Shown one piece after another: positions 33,995 through 45,800 of a stretch of 64,000 bases of DNA. The notes under the pieces were generated by a model. It was not told where the DNA came from and did no database searches. It worked only from the letters and a program-made list of their open reading frames with translations. A program made the translations under genes and the position numbers. The DNA is taken from the NCBI GenBank assembly GCA_023313575.1, contig JAJTTP010000021.1, positions 496,001 through 560,000 on the forward strand, given 5' to 3'. How positions within the stretch are numbered: the stretch's first letter is position 1; every line of letters begins with the position of its first letter. This stretch comes from Eutypella sp. D-1. Lineage: Eukaryota > Ascomycota > Sordariomycetes > Xylariales > Diatrypaceae.

Positions 33995-34104
33995 CCGGTC
34001 TAGGTGTGGTAAACGTACCTTCCCTTCTCGTATATCTATTTAAGAATTGATTAAGACAGTTACGGGGCTGCTTGTTTACCTCGAACGGTCGTCCGTCCGT
34101 CTGC
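33995..34104. repeat. three-copy diverged repeat, copy 3
   Basis: Begins CCGGTCTAGGTGTGGTAAAC, contains TTCTCGTATATCTATT and ends GTCCGTCCGTCTGCTG. It lies 777 bp after copy 2, in the same orientation. It is the most diverged copy. The corresponding minus-strand frame reads GRPFEVNKQPRNCLNQ and is still open. Confidence 0.72.
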
Positions 34105-34776
34105 TGTTGGTAGCATGGTAGGTGTAGGATAGGGACTAGGACATAATATTAGTAGCACCACCAAATGTTTCATGTCGGGTACAATGTTATCACCGGTTTC
34201 GTGATGGCATTACCTGCATCGTCAGTATTATTTATTGTCAACAGCCAACATATATATTTACCGAACTTCTCATAACCGTGAATGCTTTAACTGCCTTGGC
34301 TGATCAACTGGAAGTCCCACCATCCATCTTCCTGGTTTCTCCTTTAACACACAGCAAAGCACATTACTCTTTTGCTAGGCCGTGATCCCAGGGCCTCCGT
34401 TGATCTCTCTCCATCGAGGACGACACGACAGAAATGGGGCGTGGCTCACGCAAGATGATGCTTCATCTCACCCGCCCCAGCGCTTGGGTTTGTGGTCGTA
34501 TGTGAAAGTGCGGAGGGCTAGGGTGGAAGGAGGGGGATGACTTGAGAAACGAACATGGAGATGGGAAGACCACCTATACCATATTTCGATACGCACCAGA
34601 AAAAGAAATCGTATACGATTCGGGGGGTTCAGCTGAGAAAAATCAATGGCCCTCATATCTTCCTTCCCATCACCCTACCCCCTAACAGACATCAGTTCCA
34701 GTACCCTAGCCCTTATTCTGATCTCAGCCCGTCCTATCCCGTAAGTTGCTAGACTCTCACAACTCTCTAGTCCGCT
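34105..34776. other. intergenic
   Basis: About 670 bp between the third repeat copy and the stop of the small basic protein gene. Nothing recognisable is seen. Confidence 0.5.
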
Positions 34777-35617
34777 TTAGTCTACCTCTTCATCAGCCGC
34801 CCTCGGCTTTGCCTTCGGCGCGGGAGCAGCCTGAATCACGGCGTTAGTTCGTATATGGAGAACGAATATACCTATGAAGATACATAAGTGTGCAAAGGGC
34901 GGGCAGCGGCGTACCTTCTTCATTTTGGTCTTGGTCTCGCCGCCCTTGACCTTGGCCTCGACCTTCTTCGCGGCCGCTTTGACCTGTTTTCCATGACATG
35001 CCGTCAGCCTATGTGTGTCCTCATGTCGCATCTTAATTTTTACCTTCACAAAATGGAAAGGGGGTTACATACCTTGGCTCCAATACCAGTAGAGGATTTC
35101 TTGGGCGCGGATGTCTTCTTAGTCACGCCGACGGGCTTGGCGGCCTTGCCAGTGGCGGGGGCAGCAGGGGCAGCGGGGGCCGCAGTAGCGCCCGGCGCGG
35201 ACGCGGTAGTGGGCGTCGCCGTGGGCGACGAAGACGAGGAGGTCTTGGCTGCAGCCGTGGCCGGTTTCGCCCTCTTCGGCTTGGCGGTACGCTTGATGGC
35301 GGGCTCCGTGTCGACCTTCTGAAAGATGCGCGGCTCTGCACGTGTGCGCACTCCGGTTAGCGCACTCAAATGCGCAGCACGACCAGATGGGACAGCCCCC
35401 GTTGCTCTGTCTCGTCCTTGCTATGAGTGAAGACCGCTTGTGCATCCCGTATTGGAGATACGACATATGGCGGGCAAACGGGACTGGGAAGTGAATAAAA
35501 ATACGTGGGGGAAGAAAACATACTGTATGAGCGTCAGTCCGCGAGGCATTAAGAACGTAACGATAGACTTACGTACCTAGAGTTGCCTGTGGCAGATCGC
35601 GTCCCCTCGCGCGGCAT
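34777..35617 (-). CDS. small basic Ala/Lys/Pro-rich protein, histone H1-like composition
   Basis: Best model: exons 35617..35573 (least certain), 35333..35073, 34983..34915 and 34830..34777, giving about 142 residues. The last two introns are phase 0 with clean GTATGT/CAG and GTACGC/CAG ends, and one has a CTAAC branch site. The product starts MPREGTRSATGNS, then PRIFQKVDTEPAIKRTAKPKRAKP, a low-complexity Ala/Thr/Pro/Ser stretch, GKAAKPVGVTKKTSAPKKS, and a Lys-rich end (KAAAKKVEAKVKGGETKTKMKK). The tail is short and acidic (AADEEVD). Lys/Ala/Pro-rich tails resemble linker-histone tails, but no globular H1 domain is seen, so chromatin association is only inferred. For the first intron two acceptors keep the frame (before 35333, or after CATAG near 35424). 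Confidence 0.62.
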
Positions 35618-38188
35618 ATTTGGATAGTATTCACAAATGGAGTGAGAGAAGGCTACAAATCGAAACTCTGCTACGTAATCAGTCTTAACTGGGCAGGCGT
35701 ATTGCTCAGGCGCCAGCCAAAAACACCAAGTAATAGGTGTCGCAATCTCGGACGCGGGGCACAATAGGATGCGAACGGAGCCAAAAGCTTCCTCAGGCAC
35801 CAAGGGAAGTTGGAAAATGGATGGAGGGGCAACTGCGAGCCTTACCGGTGAATAGACTTGCGCAGCGGTGCACCTAGGGATGATGCGCCACTCCGTTCAC
35901 TTCAAAACACGGCTGGGAATGGCCAGGACTTGCGTGCCCGACAATATAAATAGGTAGATAGACTTGTAAATGAAGCACTAATAGTGTAACTCTGCGTTTT
36001 TGTTTGATGGATTAACTGCGAAGATGGTGGTTAATACAATAATGAACGCGGATGGAGGGAAGAAATTAAATAATAGACAAGAGAAGGGGAGAAAAGAAAA
36101 CGGGAAATAGGTTGGGTAGGAAGAAGGTAAATGGGGAGGGAAAAACCTGATCGTAGTAGGTGGTGGTGGTGATTCGGGAGTGCTATCTATCTATCCATCC
36201 ATCCACCTCTTCATCTATCTATGCCCGGACCATGGTCGACCCCTTATTATCAACCACGCGCTACGCTGTGCTGTCATTGTCGCCCGCTGCCAATCTTTAT
36301 GGTCCTGGTCGGGTTGACCCCGGACCCTACGTACCACCCAGATCGCCCAGATCGCCCGCCTCCATCCCATCAACCCCTCCCGAAAACGAGATCAGCTCAG
36401 AGCTTAGGTTTATTCTCGTTGCGTACGTGTAATGTTGGCGGGTGGCCTCCTAATCGGGTACCTCTTGAATTAACCTAGCTCTAACACACCGGGGAACCAG
36501 AATGATTGAGGTCGGGATTTGGGTTGGGCTCTATACATGAACTACGTAGTCAAGTCGGGTTGGAGTAGAAAGCAAGCAGCAGCAGCAGCAGCGGCAATAA
36601 TAACGTCGATGTGGTATCAGTCACACGCACACCCGCATATACGCTGCTTCACTTATACCGGTCTAAGTGGTGTGGCAGGGGGGGCACAGACGGGAGGGAC
36701 CAGGGCCAGGTCTTTTTCACAGTTGCTAGGTATTTATTCACACTTTTTCCAACCCCAGCTCCTTGTTCGTTTACATAGGTAGGTAGTAATTAACCCTTCT
36801 ATTGGCGTAATTCGTCACTTAAGTTAATGGTTCATGCGGTAAATATCATCTTATCGTCTTATTCTCTCTCTTGTAGTAGTTATAGGCATACCGTACTTGA
36901 AAAGAAGAAGAAAATCAAGACTATTTATTCTACCAAGTCTACCCTATCCTATCAACCTATGACGCCACGCCACTGCCTTTTCTGGCAAATGACTCACTGC
37001 CCTTATCTTGACCCGTTTGAAATTGGTGCGGGCGGACGAGCCTACGTGAATAGAAGGCTGTTAACTGGTAGTAGCTATTGCTTTTCTTTCGCGACTGACC
37101 CGTCAACTGCTGGAAAGGAGGGGCGGGTGGATTCAGTGGCTTGCCAACCACTATAGCTACCTTAGTACCCTAGATAACCACGCCACCCCTGAAATCTGTA
37201 GAATGATAAATGGACCCCGGCGTTCTCATTTGTTCTGCTTCCCGCCAGGTGCTTAGGTTCACATCTCTCCACCCCTCCCTCTTTTCTAAGGACGGACTCG
37301 ACTTCAACTTCTATCGAACAGCCGACTTCATTTACTAGGTAGTTCTTTTACCTCGTTGATGGCAACGCCTTATAGCATTTGACATCGCGCGCTTCATTGG
37401 CATATTACCGATTCCATCTAATGCGTGCAGATTGTCGACCAAGAAGGGAACATTCCCATCTCCGCCTTGCATAAGCTCGCCGCAGGTCCCATGAACAACG
37501 AGAGCAGAAATGCTGAGCGCAGCACGCGAAATCACTTGCTCTCGGGCAGTAGCTCGTCATGGCCATGTAAAACGTTGTAGCAAGCTGAATCATGTACCTT
37601 CTTCACTCACACCTACCGAACACACGACCGGACGGGGCACGATCCGAGTCACAATTAAAAGGATTTGGCAAGCCAGCAAAACCGAGGAGTTGCGGATTGA
37701 CTATCTGACTGAGTGATTGACGTGAGTCTTCCCCCGGTGAAGGAGGCCATCGGATTTCGGTCATCTCCGCCACTCGTTCCTGGTGTTGTCCATTTCCCTA
37801 GAGCCCTGTGCTTTCATTTCCCCCCTTTGCCCATAGCGAAAAAATCATTCGACTGCCTGGATATGAAGCATGGTAGTTACAGAAAAAGAGAACCGGAGTC
37901 AACAAGCGCAGAAAGCAGGCTGCATGCAGTGGGGCAAAAAAAGAGAAACGGAAAACGATCGATCCATCGAAGGGATAATCAGAGACGAGAAGATCCGCCG
38001 TGCTGCCGCTCGCCTTGATCTCCTTGGACGTCGCAGCAAACCCCAGCTCCGCGATCCAGCACGGAGCAATAAGGGTCGGGTGGCCAAAAAGTGCCCATAT
38101 TGCCGGATAGCGTCTCTTTCGATTGCATCGTTATATATCAGGAAAACGGCTCATCGCGGTGATTGGAAGATGTAGAAAGACGACAGAA
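35618..38188. other. intergenic, 2.6 kb
   Basis: No supported gene. It holds a TATC/CATC-type simple repeat at 36183-36225 and CAG repeats near 36577-36592. Open stretches at 37713..38175 (+) and 37899..38087 (-) have no family signature. Confidence 0.5.
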
Positions 38189-38819
38189 TCACGATTCGGT
38201 GGCAAACCTTTTGCCTCGCTTGATGCTGATCAGCTGCCACTCGGCCTGCGCATACCACCTTTTCACATTCGCAGGAGTTAGCTTCAACCAAAATTCCGGT
38301 GCACTCATCTCTCTCTCCTCCTGCTGCGTGAAGGAGGGGTTGATAAATTTCCAGTCTATGGGCAACCGCGACGGCTTGGCTAAAAATAGTAGGTCTGGTC
38401 AGTATAATAATTCATACTTCGGGGCTATTTTCCACCGGAGCGGTTATGAAGGGGTTGCTGAGGAGGCCGTCGAGGACGTAGCCGCCATAGCCATCTCCGC
38501 CGAATGCGATCTCACCCTGGCGGGTCCAGCCTGGCCTCTTCTCAAGCCACCGCCCTCCTAACCACCTCCGGATGCAAGTATCGGAAGGCTTACGCTGTTT
38601 GGACTTGAAGGGGATGAGCTTCGACGTGTTCTCGTCGAAGGACGATGTGGTGCACCCACATGATAGGCCCGGAATTTTACGCTGCTCTGACATGTCGGCT
38701 GCGAGCGAGTTCCACCGACGGTGGGGGATGGTCATTATTATGGCCTCCATGCTAAGTGCATTGCTAGAGACCATGAGCGCCTTGGTCTCATCATCGGGGA
38801 CATTAGTAGGGACCTCCTC
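38189..38819 (-). pseudogene. coding-like remnant behind the GT15 gene, possible Myb/SANT-like relic
   Basis: Directly after the GT15 stop (TAG), the same minus-strand frame stays open to about 38410. It reads EEVPTNVPDDETKALMVSS and continues to TIPHRRWNSLAADMSEQRKIPG. The spacing of the hydrophobic residues, and IPxRxWxSL, weakly resemble a Myb/SANT-type helix-turn-helix. Further on it reads KPSDTCIRRWLGGRW and GGDGYGGYVLDGLLSNPF. A second coding-like piece follows at 38308..38189, a 39-residue ORF reading MSAPEFWLKLTPANVKRWY and on. I could not join the pieces into one intact frame with good splice sites, so a decayed gene is the best reading. A short live gene with missed introns remains possible. 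No function is assigned. Confidence 0.35.
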
Positions 38820-40506
38820 CTAGGTTGTCTCATGAGCTATGTCCTTGACAACCTTATCGCCCACCTTGGCATCTGCCTGCTCGACAGGCTCACCTGTGGT
38901 CGTATCAACAGTATCGGCGAGCCCATCGGAACGTTCAGTAACCGTCATCGGCTCGGTGGTATGAGGGGGACACTGTTGGCAAATGCCATGGGTGTAACCA
39001 ATGTCGCGGAAGTACCAGATCTTGTGCTTGGGTGCGAACAAGCTAACACTCAGCGTGTGGAAAGGGGCATCTCCGAGGCGCTGATAATAGAACTCGCCTT
39101 TCTTGTCGAGATGGTTGAAGAACGCAGTGTGCTTCTCACCGCGGAAGAAGTCCAGTTCGCCAATCTCAAAGTTCGAGTAGAATTGGCAATTGTTGTATTT
39201 CAGAATCGACATCAGAAGGTGAGCTGCAGCACCCGGGTAGTCGTTCTGATCAAATTCACCAGCGGCATCTTGGAGTAACCAGAAGAAGTCGGCTTCATCA
39301 TCAAGCATGCCCTCATTGGCCGCCACAAACTCCGCCGTGCTCTCCCAAAGAGAAGGGATGGATCGCTGGTCCTCAAGAATGGCCATGTTGAAGCCGTACG
39401 TCATCTTGTTATCTCGCATGAAGCGGAAGACGTCATAATTGATGTCACAGGTGTATTGGACCTGCATAACAAAGTGTTAAAGCAAGTCATTTTGGATGAT
39501 TATTGTCCCCGAAGGCTATGGTAGACACTCGCGACTCGAGATGATGGATGGGATGTTTACTTACATCAGGCTCGATTCTCCAGTAGTAGTCGTAGTCGAG
39601 CAGACGATCCTCGAAGGCGAAGAGACCCGCGTTCCAGCGGCACATATGATGGTAACTCTCCAGCCAGGCCTTGCCGACGCCGATGTCTCCCATGAATTGA
39701 CGGCCAACATCGAAGCGAGTCTTGTCAATCCAGGATGGAACCTGCCAGTGCTCCGGGCGGATGCGTTCGAAGTAGCACTGTGCACCAGTTGCTTTGGTCA
39801 CCTCGTGCTTGAACTCCTCGGAGAACTCCTCGTTGTTGAAGAAGACCCAGTCGTACTGATGGGTCTTGCGACCATTGAAACGAGCCTCAACCTGGGTGAT
39901 GCTCTCGACCATGCCCTGAAGCTCAGAATTACGAACAAGGGCAATAAAGGCGGCCTTGGGTCTGGTGGACAGGGTGAGATGAATATCCTCATTAGTCAGG
40001 TCATCCATGTCGGTGTAGGTGTTGTCACGAAGCCACTGGACCGGGCCAGGGGCCTTAGGCTGCGAACCATCGCCAACAGCCATAGAGAGCTCAGGCATGG
40101 GCGGGAAATACTCATCGATGGGCTCTCCATCAACAGTGGCGACTTGGTTCATGTTCTTGAGTGCAACCCAGACACCGCTGAAGACGACAAAGACCAAGAC
40201 GCCGAAGAGGATGAACTGGCGAAGAGAAATTCGGCTAGTTTTCCCCAATCAAGGACGATCAGCAACGACAATAGGTGCACACAGGGTGAAGCGGGGTGCT
40301 GCTTACCGCATGCGGTATGTCCAGTCAAACCAGCCGGCTCTATATCTTCTAGCAGGAGCTGGCTTGCTGTTGGAAGCATTCTGAGGCATGAAACTCTCAA
40401 AGATGTCCATGGTACCAACCTTCTGGGCAGAGGGCTGGAACAAGGAACGAGGGTCATCCCCAGTTTGACCACTGGTCGCCTTGCTGCGCTGATAAGCGGC
40501 CGGCAT
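38820..40506 (-). CDS. alpha-1,2-mannosyltransferase, GT15 (KRE2/KTR family)
   Basis: Three exons on the minus strand: 40506..40307, 40234..39565 and 39461..38820. The 1512 coding bases give 503 residues. It is a type II Golgi protein: about 70 cytosolic residues, one TM helix at 71-91 (LRQFILFGVLVFVVFSGVWVA), a stem, then the catalytic domain. Family blocks include KAAFIALVRNSEL, YDWVFFNNEEFSEEF, CYFERIRPEHWQVPSWID, RWNAGLFAFEDRLLDYDYYWRIEPDVQYTCDINYDVFRFM, NFEIGELDFFRGE and YQRLGDAPFHTL. The enzyme transfers mannose from GDP-mannose in O- and N-glycan extension. A roughly 50-residue Thr/Asp/Val-rich tail after the domain is extra. A longer in-frame start upstream would add only Ser/Leu/Phe-biased sequence and is rejected. 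Confidence 0.94.
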
Positions 40507-42816
40507 CTTGAATGACGAGCCACGAATCACGACAGAAGTGTTTGCTGAAATGGAGAGGTTGATCTCAAAGTTTAGGTTTCTTGGTATAAGTGATTGGTTA
40601 GGGAGTGTAGGAATGTTTGGTTCACAGTAGTGACCATGAAGTTGTGAAGGAGTGGATAGGTGAAGGAGTGAATGGATTTGGAAAAGAAAAGAGTGAATGA
40701 GTGGCTTGAAGGATGAAGTTCCTAAGGCGGGGTAGTAGTAGAAAGTCTGGGGGGTTATGGAAGGTGTAGGAAGTTGTGTGGTTTCAGAATGTTTGTTGCA
40801 CGTGGTAAGTGGGAAGTGGGAAGAAAGGAAGTGGGAAAGTAGGGTAGGCGAGAAGGAGGATAATAAGATAACCAAGGAGGTCGGGTTGAGGCAGCCACGG
40901 CAACAACAGAAAAGGCAGTAATAACAATGATAATAGGAACCAAAGACCTCGATAAGGGAATGAGGGAGGGTATCCCTTAACCGATAACGTGATCACTATA
41001 AGCGTCTGATGGATCACATGAAGCATATTATCAAATCAGGAGTAGTGCAACCTAGCTCTTGATGTATTAAAGGGGGCCTGTCTATCTTCTACACATGTAC
41101 TACCCCGCCTCTCTACCCCGGGTTAAGGATGTAGACCTACCTCTCCAAGGTACTTTGGTGAAGTACAGATGATCTAGAAGAAATCCGGAGTTTGTACCCC
41201 AGATTTACAAACACTGAAAGGGAGCAGGTAGGGCTAGTAGACGAGTTTCAGGCTTGGCTTGTTGCCCTTTCTCCTACCTCTCGGATCTAGATCCGAAGAC
41301 CGTGGTTGGCCAGCAAGCAGCGGATTAGGATACACAATCTTGAACCTTCCCCATATGTATTGAGGTATCAGGGAAGCTCAATAGTACCTACCTACCTCCA
41401 GCTCGGTACATTGCCATCCCATAATACTGTTCAGACAGGTAGGTGTGAGTAGCTAATTTCCGAGAGAAACACCTGCAGGGTTCTCATGAGGAAAGAACGA
41501 TGACGAATCCCTATTGTTCTAGGGCGATATACCGGCTTAAGCGATATGTTGGTATAAGCTTGAGGAACTTGGAAGCTCGAGGAGGAAGCGGGGGAGGGAG
41601 GGGAGAGCACCTGCTACAGTGATATCACTGCATTAGAAACATTGAAGGTAATCTTGGAAGAGTCTGGGTCTACTGGGGGAGTTAAGAGGTTTATGGGTAC
41701 GCCTACCTACCTAGGTAAGCAGGTAGAGGTGGAGGAAAACTTACTAACGCTGCAGTTTTCACCCTTCCCATCACTCATGAGTTGAAGCAAACTGCCCTAC
41801 ATACCTAGGTAGCCACTCATCCTACCCAAGGGACATCAGGGTATACACACAAACTCGCCTAGGTGAAATCACGTAATCATAATGGAGGATGAATAAACAT
41901 CTGATTTCCAGACGGGTTATGACACTCTAGTCCATAGTCATGACAGAGCTATCCATCCACATCCCCGGACGGAGACTCATAGTAGGGGTACCCCTATCTT
42001 GTTAAGTAGCGGTCCTATTCGTCTGATTAGATAACTACACCATTATCCAGGATGCCCATGTGTTATCTGCCCGGTTATATACTTCCAAGTAGTACCGTTA
42101 TAGAGGGGTTCCTGAGTGTTTGCTTTGGGTCAGATCAAATAAAATAAATGTGGAAATCAAAACACCAGCAACAGCAGCAGCAATGTATTCACAGACGCGT
42201 TGTTGCTGCCGTACCTTCCTCCATTGTGTTTTACATAAGCAAAGCTAAGATTAAAGAGGGCACACGGACCACCTACAGTTCTTGTTATCAGACATACCCG
42301 ATATAACAATGGCTCTTAACCTGGAACCTTGGAAGTTGTTTGCTTACATGAGCTTAAGTAAGTACCTTGCTCAACTAGTACTACTGCCAGGGCAGTGGAT
42401 GCCAGACCGTAAGTACAGAAGTGGCACACCATCTTTCCAATGCCTCATGTGTAGGAGGAAGTACCGGTATCACGTCAACAAGCTCCTGTGATACATCAAC
42501 GGTTAGGTAGGTGCAGCATGTAGCTATAGGCTCATACCCCGCTACTTAACCTGCTTAGATCCAGCAACGTGAGATTTATTCATCAACCTGGGCATGCTCA
42601 AGCTTTGGTCCAAGTGGGCACCTCTTCAATCAACAACAAGTATGGTACAGAAGACTCATGTCGTACATAGATAATGGGGGAGAAGAAAAGGTCCAAAAGT
42701 CTGCAGCACAGCATGCCATACCCTACCACCCCGCCCCTGTCCCCCTTGTCCTACCCGTATGCTAACGCCTAAACGCCCCTTTCAGTTGCTTAGGTTATTA
42801 TTATTACCTGGTAACC
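40507..42816. other. intergenic, 2.3 kb, with palindromic motifs
   Basis: Upstream region of the GT15 gene and downstream region of HIR1. It contains two exact TACCTAGGTA palindromes (41708-41717 and 41802-41811) and several CCTACC runs. No gene is supported; the open stretch 42282..42491 has no signature. Confidence 0.5.
41708..41717. repeat. TACCTAGGTA palindrome
   Basis: Exact copy of the dispersed decamer, embedded in CCTACCTACCTAGGTAAGC. A second copy lies at 41802-41811, 94 bp away. Confidence 0.9.
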
Positions 42817-45800
42817 TTAAGCCTCCTCAATGGCCATGGCATCGTCACCACGGCCACCGTTGCTATCATCATCGCAATGATTGTCCCCATCATCCTCGCT
42901 TTCATCCTCTAGGGTGAGATCGAGGATGCGCGCGTACTGCACCGTGAGTCTCTGCAGCTCTCTGAATTTGCCTGTGTGTAGTTATGTCAGTTGAATGTGT
43001 TTGGAAAGAAAAGAAAGAAGTAAAAAGAAAAAGACTATAAAGTGTGAGGAAGAAAGAAAGAAAGGCTAGTAGCATACCAAGGATCATTACCACCCCTTTG
43101 AGCAGCTCCTTGCGATCCCATCCACAGATCAACTCGTTCTTTCCGAACCAGCCCCTGCCTTCCTTGTCGCCCTCGCCCTTCTTGTCTTGTAGCACGTCGC
43201 CCAGCAGAAGGTTGAGGAGCTCCTCCACCTTGCCCCGGAGGCCCTCGGCACCGATCCGCTTGGCGTACATGAACAGGTAGAGGCGGAATTCCTCCTTCGA
43301 GCCGAGGCTCAGGGCGCCCGCGATGCGGTTCTCGAGATGGGCGATGCTGACGGTGGACTCGAAGGACTCGAACCCGTCCTTGGATAGCAGAGTCTTGATC
43401 AGTCGTTGCAGGGTGTACGCCCTACCCTTGAGCAAGAACTCGTTAGTCGTATGTCTCTCCAGGTAGGGTATTATGCCGGCAGAGACGGCCGCCTGGTCCT
43501 CCTTCGTGTCCTTCGGCGCCGTGGGCCCGACGGCTGTCGTTTGTATCGCGCTGACTGAGGAGTCATTGCTGTTCCAATACTGGCTGCCCACCGCCCACCA
43601 TGGTTCGGAAAGACGCTGCCAGGTGTACATGTCTGGGGAATAATAGTAACCGTCGCCGCTTGTTAGTGTAACGACGACATGACCATTTGAATTCAAGTGC
43701 GCCGAGGTAACCCCGGGAGCAGGCATAGCACCATGGGGGTGCAGAGAGTGGACGGCAATGTCGAGGACCGGGCCCAGCGACACTGGAGGGTGCGGCGACG
43801 ACATTGTCTGGACATTCCAAACGTAGCACATGCCGGCGGCCGTAATGCAGAGAAGCCACCAGTCGCGACACTCGAGAATAACCGGCTGGGATTCTAGCGT
43901 CATCGCATTGATCAGACGGCGGCCAGCCGGGGTCCAGGTGTATATGGTGGCATCCTCGCAAGCGGCAGCCCAGAACTTCTTATTACCCGTTACAAGGATG
44001 ACGGCTCTGGGTAGGTAGTCTTGCCACAATAGTGCACCGCGTTTCGTAGCCATGAGATGTGACGGGTCCCTGACAGATACTGGGTTCTTGGCCTCCAATA
44101 TGACGTTCTCTGGAACCCTCGATGCTTCCTCCAAAGTGGTATCTTCGAGTAAGACACCTCGTTCCAAGGGGCGTACAATGTGTGACCGTACTTTCGGGAC
44201 GGCGAGTCGGACTTGAGAGAGAGAGATAGCAGGGTTCAAGACCGCGGGTCGGAGGTAATCGGGCGTGGGAACCACACCATGTCGAGGTGGTTCAAGCGTT
44301 GCCGGTTCGAGGCCGTCGATACCATTCCTCACGATAGCCCTGGAATTCGTCACCTGTCTCTTGCTAGTGTTCTCTTCGTCCTCATCACCCTCGATGGTAA
44401 CAGCTTTCCGCTTGTTGCCCAGAAGCATAGTTGCCAAGCCACCCTCGGGAAGGCCGTCATAGGGCTTTGACAAATCTAAGATCGTCTGGGGCGCATCATT
44501 TTGCGCTGCTTTGGAAGAGCTCGAGCCCACTAGTTGTGTTTGGGGAAGTGAAGATTGACCCGTACCAGAGGACGATATCAACATGGGCGCCACTCTCTTC
44601 TTCCCATCCTTGCCGACCGTGACCCTAGATTTCAGCTCATTTACGCGCTGCGCGGTTTTGTCGGCCGACTCCGGTGCTGCCGCCTGATCCTTTTCGGCTT
44701 CTGCTTCGGCTTCCGGTTGACCGTTCGTCGCAGGTTCCTTGGGTGTTGCCGTGCCCGTCTTCGCCCCGTTGGTCGCCGGAGTTCCATCTTTAGGGAGTGG
44801 GTGGAAATCGCCCATCAATGCACCCATCCTCGACTCGGCACCCTTGCGCTCGCCCTCCTTGCTGTGGTTCTCTAGCTGGAGACCATCGACGTCTTCAGCT
44901 ATTCCCATCGCCTTCCTCGATGCCCCATACTTGGATAGTGCCTTGTCGGTCTCTTCGAGGTTCGCCACCCAGCCTAACTCCCCGGTCTCAAACTTGCAGC
45001 AAACGATTCCTCCGTCCAAGCTGGACGCAAACAGGGTCTGGCCATCGGGGGTCCAGGCGAGATCGGATATGGACTTCCCTGCCAAATCCTGGAGAATAAC
45101 CACGGGCCTCGATGTGTTCGTGTTCCAAATACTCAAAGTCTTATCCTGGCCAGCAGATGCTATCACCGTAACGAGAGCACCCCCCGACGAGTGGCCATTC
45201 GTTGCCCCGTTCTCTGGAGGTTTCTTCGTATGAAACAATCTCGGGGAGAACATGCAAACTTCTGTCGGGCCCTCGTGACCGATCAAATTGATCTCGCTGT
45301 CCCATCGTGATCGCTCAATAATTGCGACGGAACTGACCGGACCATTCACAGCGTTGGCAGCAGCAATGTGATTGCCATCGGGCGACCAGGAACAGCGGCG
45401 GAAGTAGGTGGTCAAGGGCGAAGACTTGAAAGGTGCATTTATCGTGGTTTCCAGCTGAAAGTTGTTAACCATGTCATGCTGGGTCGCGTTGGGTGCCGGA
45501 GAAGTAAAGCGAAAGATCTTGATGGTACGATCATCACTGGCTGTGGCGAAGAACTTGTTGGCCGGATCGAAGGTAATGCCTTTGACGTGGCTCTGGTGGA
45601 CAGACAGGACTTTGAGCTTCTCGAACGTATGACCAGACCAAACGACAATCTTGGAGTCCAAACCGACAGAGGCTAACACAGAGCCATCATGCGACCAGGC
45701 GAGATCCTGAACATCGTTGTCATGACCTATCAGACGTCGGGATGTCTTCCAGTTCTCGACCGGGGGTGGCTCATTTGTACCGAAGGTGGCAATAGTCGGA

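Noticed and set aside
40507..40875. In-frame N-terminal extension of the GT15 gene
   Set aside because: The extension is Ser/Leu/Phe/Thr-biased translation of leader DNA; the ATG at 40506 gives a normal cytosolic tail plus TM anchor.
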